From Thermoanaerobaculia bacterium (GTDB lineage: Bacteria; Acidobacteriota; Thermoanaerobaculia; UBA5066): a stretch of 6,332 nt of DNA. This document shows positions 6,001-6,332 of this stretch, piece after piece (within the stretch, counting starts at the first letter, position 1; each line of letters opens with the position of its first letter). Made by a program: the position numbers and the translations under genes. Location: NCBI GenBank assembly GCA_023717585.1, contig JAMQPJ010000203.1, positions 1-6,332 on the forward strand. Direction: 5' to 3'. The notes beneath the pieces were generated by a model that had not been told where the DNA came from, did not search any database, and worked only from the letters and a program-made list of their open reading frames with translations.

Positions 6001-6332
6001 AAGACGCGCGACCCGAGGCGGTCGAAGAGCTGGGCCTCGTCCGCCTGAATGCCGAGGTGTCCGCGCGCGACCTGCGTGTGGGTGTGCGCGAGATGAAATG
6101 CGCGCGCGGCGGCGCCCGTATCGTGGTACTTCTGAGAGAGGGCGCGCGCGCGGTCCTCGTCCCCGGCGATCCCCGTCGCGAAACAGAGGCGCGCGCTGCT
6201 GCCCGGCGCGAGGCGCACGCGCGTCCTCAGGCTCAGAATCGGATCGAGGACGGCGCCCGTCGTGCCCGAGAGGGCGCGTCCGTCGAGCGCCTGGGGATCG
6301 TCCGGCCCCCGCCCGCGGCCGAGGAAGCGGGC
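3027..6332 (-). CDS. ndvB: NdvB-like cyclic beta-glucan synthase, C-terminal 1101 residues with GH94 module (5' end beyond the window)
   Basis: Residues are counted from the right edge, where the frame is still open. The visible part starts inside the glycan-binding supersandwich region of NdvB-type proteins (FLGRGRG at 3-9, LSGTTGAVLDPI at 21-32), continues through a linker with ISGDLPIVLVRV (139-150) and EYWRLVGLKADLVVLNE (167-183), then a complete GH94 module opening at NGLGGFSPDGKEYV (284-297). Catalytic-module motifs are GAYGFRDQLQD (625-635), GRGVRTRCSDDLLWLP (673-688), DWNDGYNRVG (762-771, holding the general-acid Asp of GH94), GQYTHAAEW (916-924) and GGWTWYTGAAGWMYR (981-995, phosphate-binding region). 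In characterised NdvB an N-terminal GT84 domain extends a beta-1,2-glucan and the GH94 end trims it by phosphorolysis to set ring size; the GT84 part would lie outside this window, so synthase activity is inferred. The product would be periplasmic glucan. The stop TAG is followed by a convergent gene 28 bases away. The last 25 or so residues are a basic, poorly conserved tail. Confidence 0.94.
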   Translation of the reverse strand, partial: ARFLGRGRGPDDPQALDGRALSGTTGAVLDPILSLRTRVRLAPGSSARLCFATGIAGDEDRARALSQKYHDTGAAARAFHLAHTHTQVARGHLGIQADEAQLFDRLGSRVFFSDASLREQGDVLSRSTLGQAGLYGHGISGDLPIVLVRVVESDDLPLVFQVLKAQEYWRLVGLKADLVVLNEHPVSYLDQMHEQLTALVDGGSWSSWKGRPGGVFLLRGDGMPEAERILLLTVARAVLSGERGELAGQLDRRGPEPPRPLETPLVDDGDGDDGQPVPPLLLGNGLGGFSPDGKEYVVVLSGNAETPLPWANVIANPRFGTIVTTSGASTTWSENSRENRLTPFANDPVSDPTAEAIFIRDEETGRIRGATPAPLRRTPRSPRWIVRHAAGVTRFQRAADGLEQELAVFVAKDDPVKLSVLTLTNHGPKPRRLTLLSYAEWSLGPPRAGESRFVVSERDDETGALLARNPYNADFAGRVAFAASSEPVVSATGDRLEVLGRNGSLSRAGALRRLPLGGNFGAGLDPCAAMHVSIALQPAETRRVVFVLGQAPDLAAARSLARRHASSESAARELKQVEEFWDETLSAIAVKTPDDSFDLIMNRWLLYQDLSARVFARSGYYQSSGAYGFRDQLQDVVALTWSRPELAREHLLRAAGRQYVEGDVQHWWNPPSGRGVRTRCSDDLLWLPWAAARYAAETGDSGAFDEVVPFLAAPAVAPGEAESFGLPSTSSEAGSLYEHCVRAIERGLTQGPHGLPLIGSCDWNDGYNRVGKEGRGESVFVGWLLHVVLSDFAPIAEARGDAARAARYRKERERLAAMLELAWDGDWYRRAYFDDGTPLGSAQNDEGRIDSVAQTWAVLSGAAPRDRAERAMDAVRAHLVRRASRVILLLTPPFDRTALDPGYIKGYVPGIRENGGQYTHAAEWVVLALTRLGYGAEAVEAFHMLNPINHTRTSAELDRYKTEPYVLAGDVYDHPQHRGRGGWTWYTGAAGWMYRVGLEGILGLTPKGSTFSVNPCVPGTWRGFSISWRFGSARYEIAVENPEGRSGGVAGAECDGVPVDPASIPLRDDGRVHRVAIRLGARDGRPAAPGSDQHRRRTLAR
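3137..3158. repeat. Perfect 11-bp tandem duplication inside the NdvB-like gene
   Basis: GCGGGATCGAC occurs twice head to tail. Because 11 is not a multiple of three, the copies are read in different frames on the minus strand (VDPASIPL). The encoded stretch still matches the family's usual DG-PVD-x-x-x-IPL-DDG ending and the frame downstream is intact, so the duplication is not a frame-breaking error; it may be chance. Confidence 0.6.

Noticed and set aside
6138..6152. Alternating GCGCGCGCG run as a Z-DNA or regulatory element
   Set aside because: It lies inside the coding frame (RARAL) and is explained by Arg and Ala codons in a GC-rich gene.
6216..6218. GTG as the start of the NdvB-like gene
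   Set aside because: The frame upstream of it stays open to the window edge and codes for recognisable family sequence (FLGRGRG and LSGTTGAVLDPI), so the true start lies outside the window.

Overview
The window is very GC-rich (high GC at third codon positions in every real reading frame). Nothing in it fixes the taxon. The mix of a TMTC-type membrane glycosyltransferase with a TPR tail, a cyclic-glucan-synthase-like GH94 giant and a 6-pyruvoyl/6-carboxytetrahydropterin synthase with a CNNP motif would suit a high-GC soil or environmental bacterium, for example Acidobacteriota or a similar deep phylum. That is a guess from gene content only.

Layout, left to right. (a) 1-593, minus strand: the N-terminal 65 codons of a PTPS/QueD-family enzyme, cut by the left edge, preceded by an unrecognised 133-residue protein whose stop codon overlaps the enzyme start (ATGA). 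The two look like one transcription unit. (b) 594-714: a 121-bp gap between divergent genes, with weak promoter-like elements. (c) 715-1140, plus strand: an unrecognised 141-residue protein with a membrane helix at each end. (d) 1141-1213: a 73-bp gap with a perfect-length 9-bp-stem hairpin and no T-run. (e) 1214-2998, plus strand: a complete multi-pass glycosyltransferase of the bacterial TMTC/GT-C type with about four C-terminal TPR repeats. (f) 2999-3026: a 28-bp gap between convergent genes. (g) 3027-6332, minus strand: the C-terminal 1101 residues of a very large NdvB-like protein (glycan-binding supersandwich region, linker, complete GH94 phosphorylase-type module); its N-terminus lies beyond the right edge.

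How the genes relate: the last two large genes both concern glycans at the cell envelope (membrane glycosyl transfer, and synthesis or trimming of a beta-glucan), but they are convergent and so not co-transcribed. The pterin enzyme and its small partner are a separate unit. I see no mobile element, CRISPR array, tRNA, rRNA, toxin-antitoxin or defence system. The parts that are truly undescribed from sequence alone are the two small membrane proteins. No stretch over 300 bases lacks a gene.
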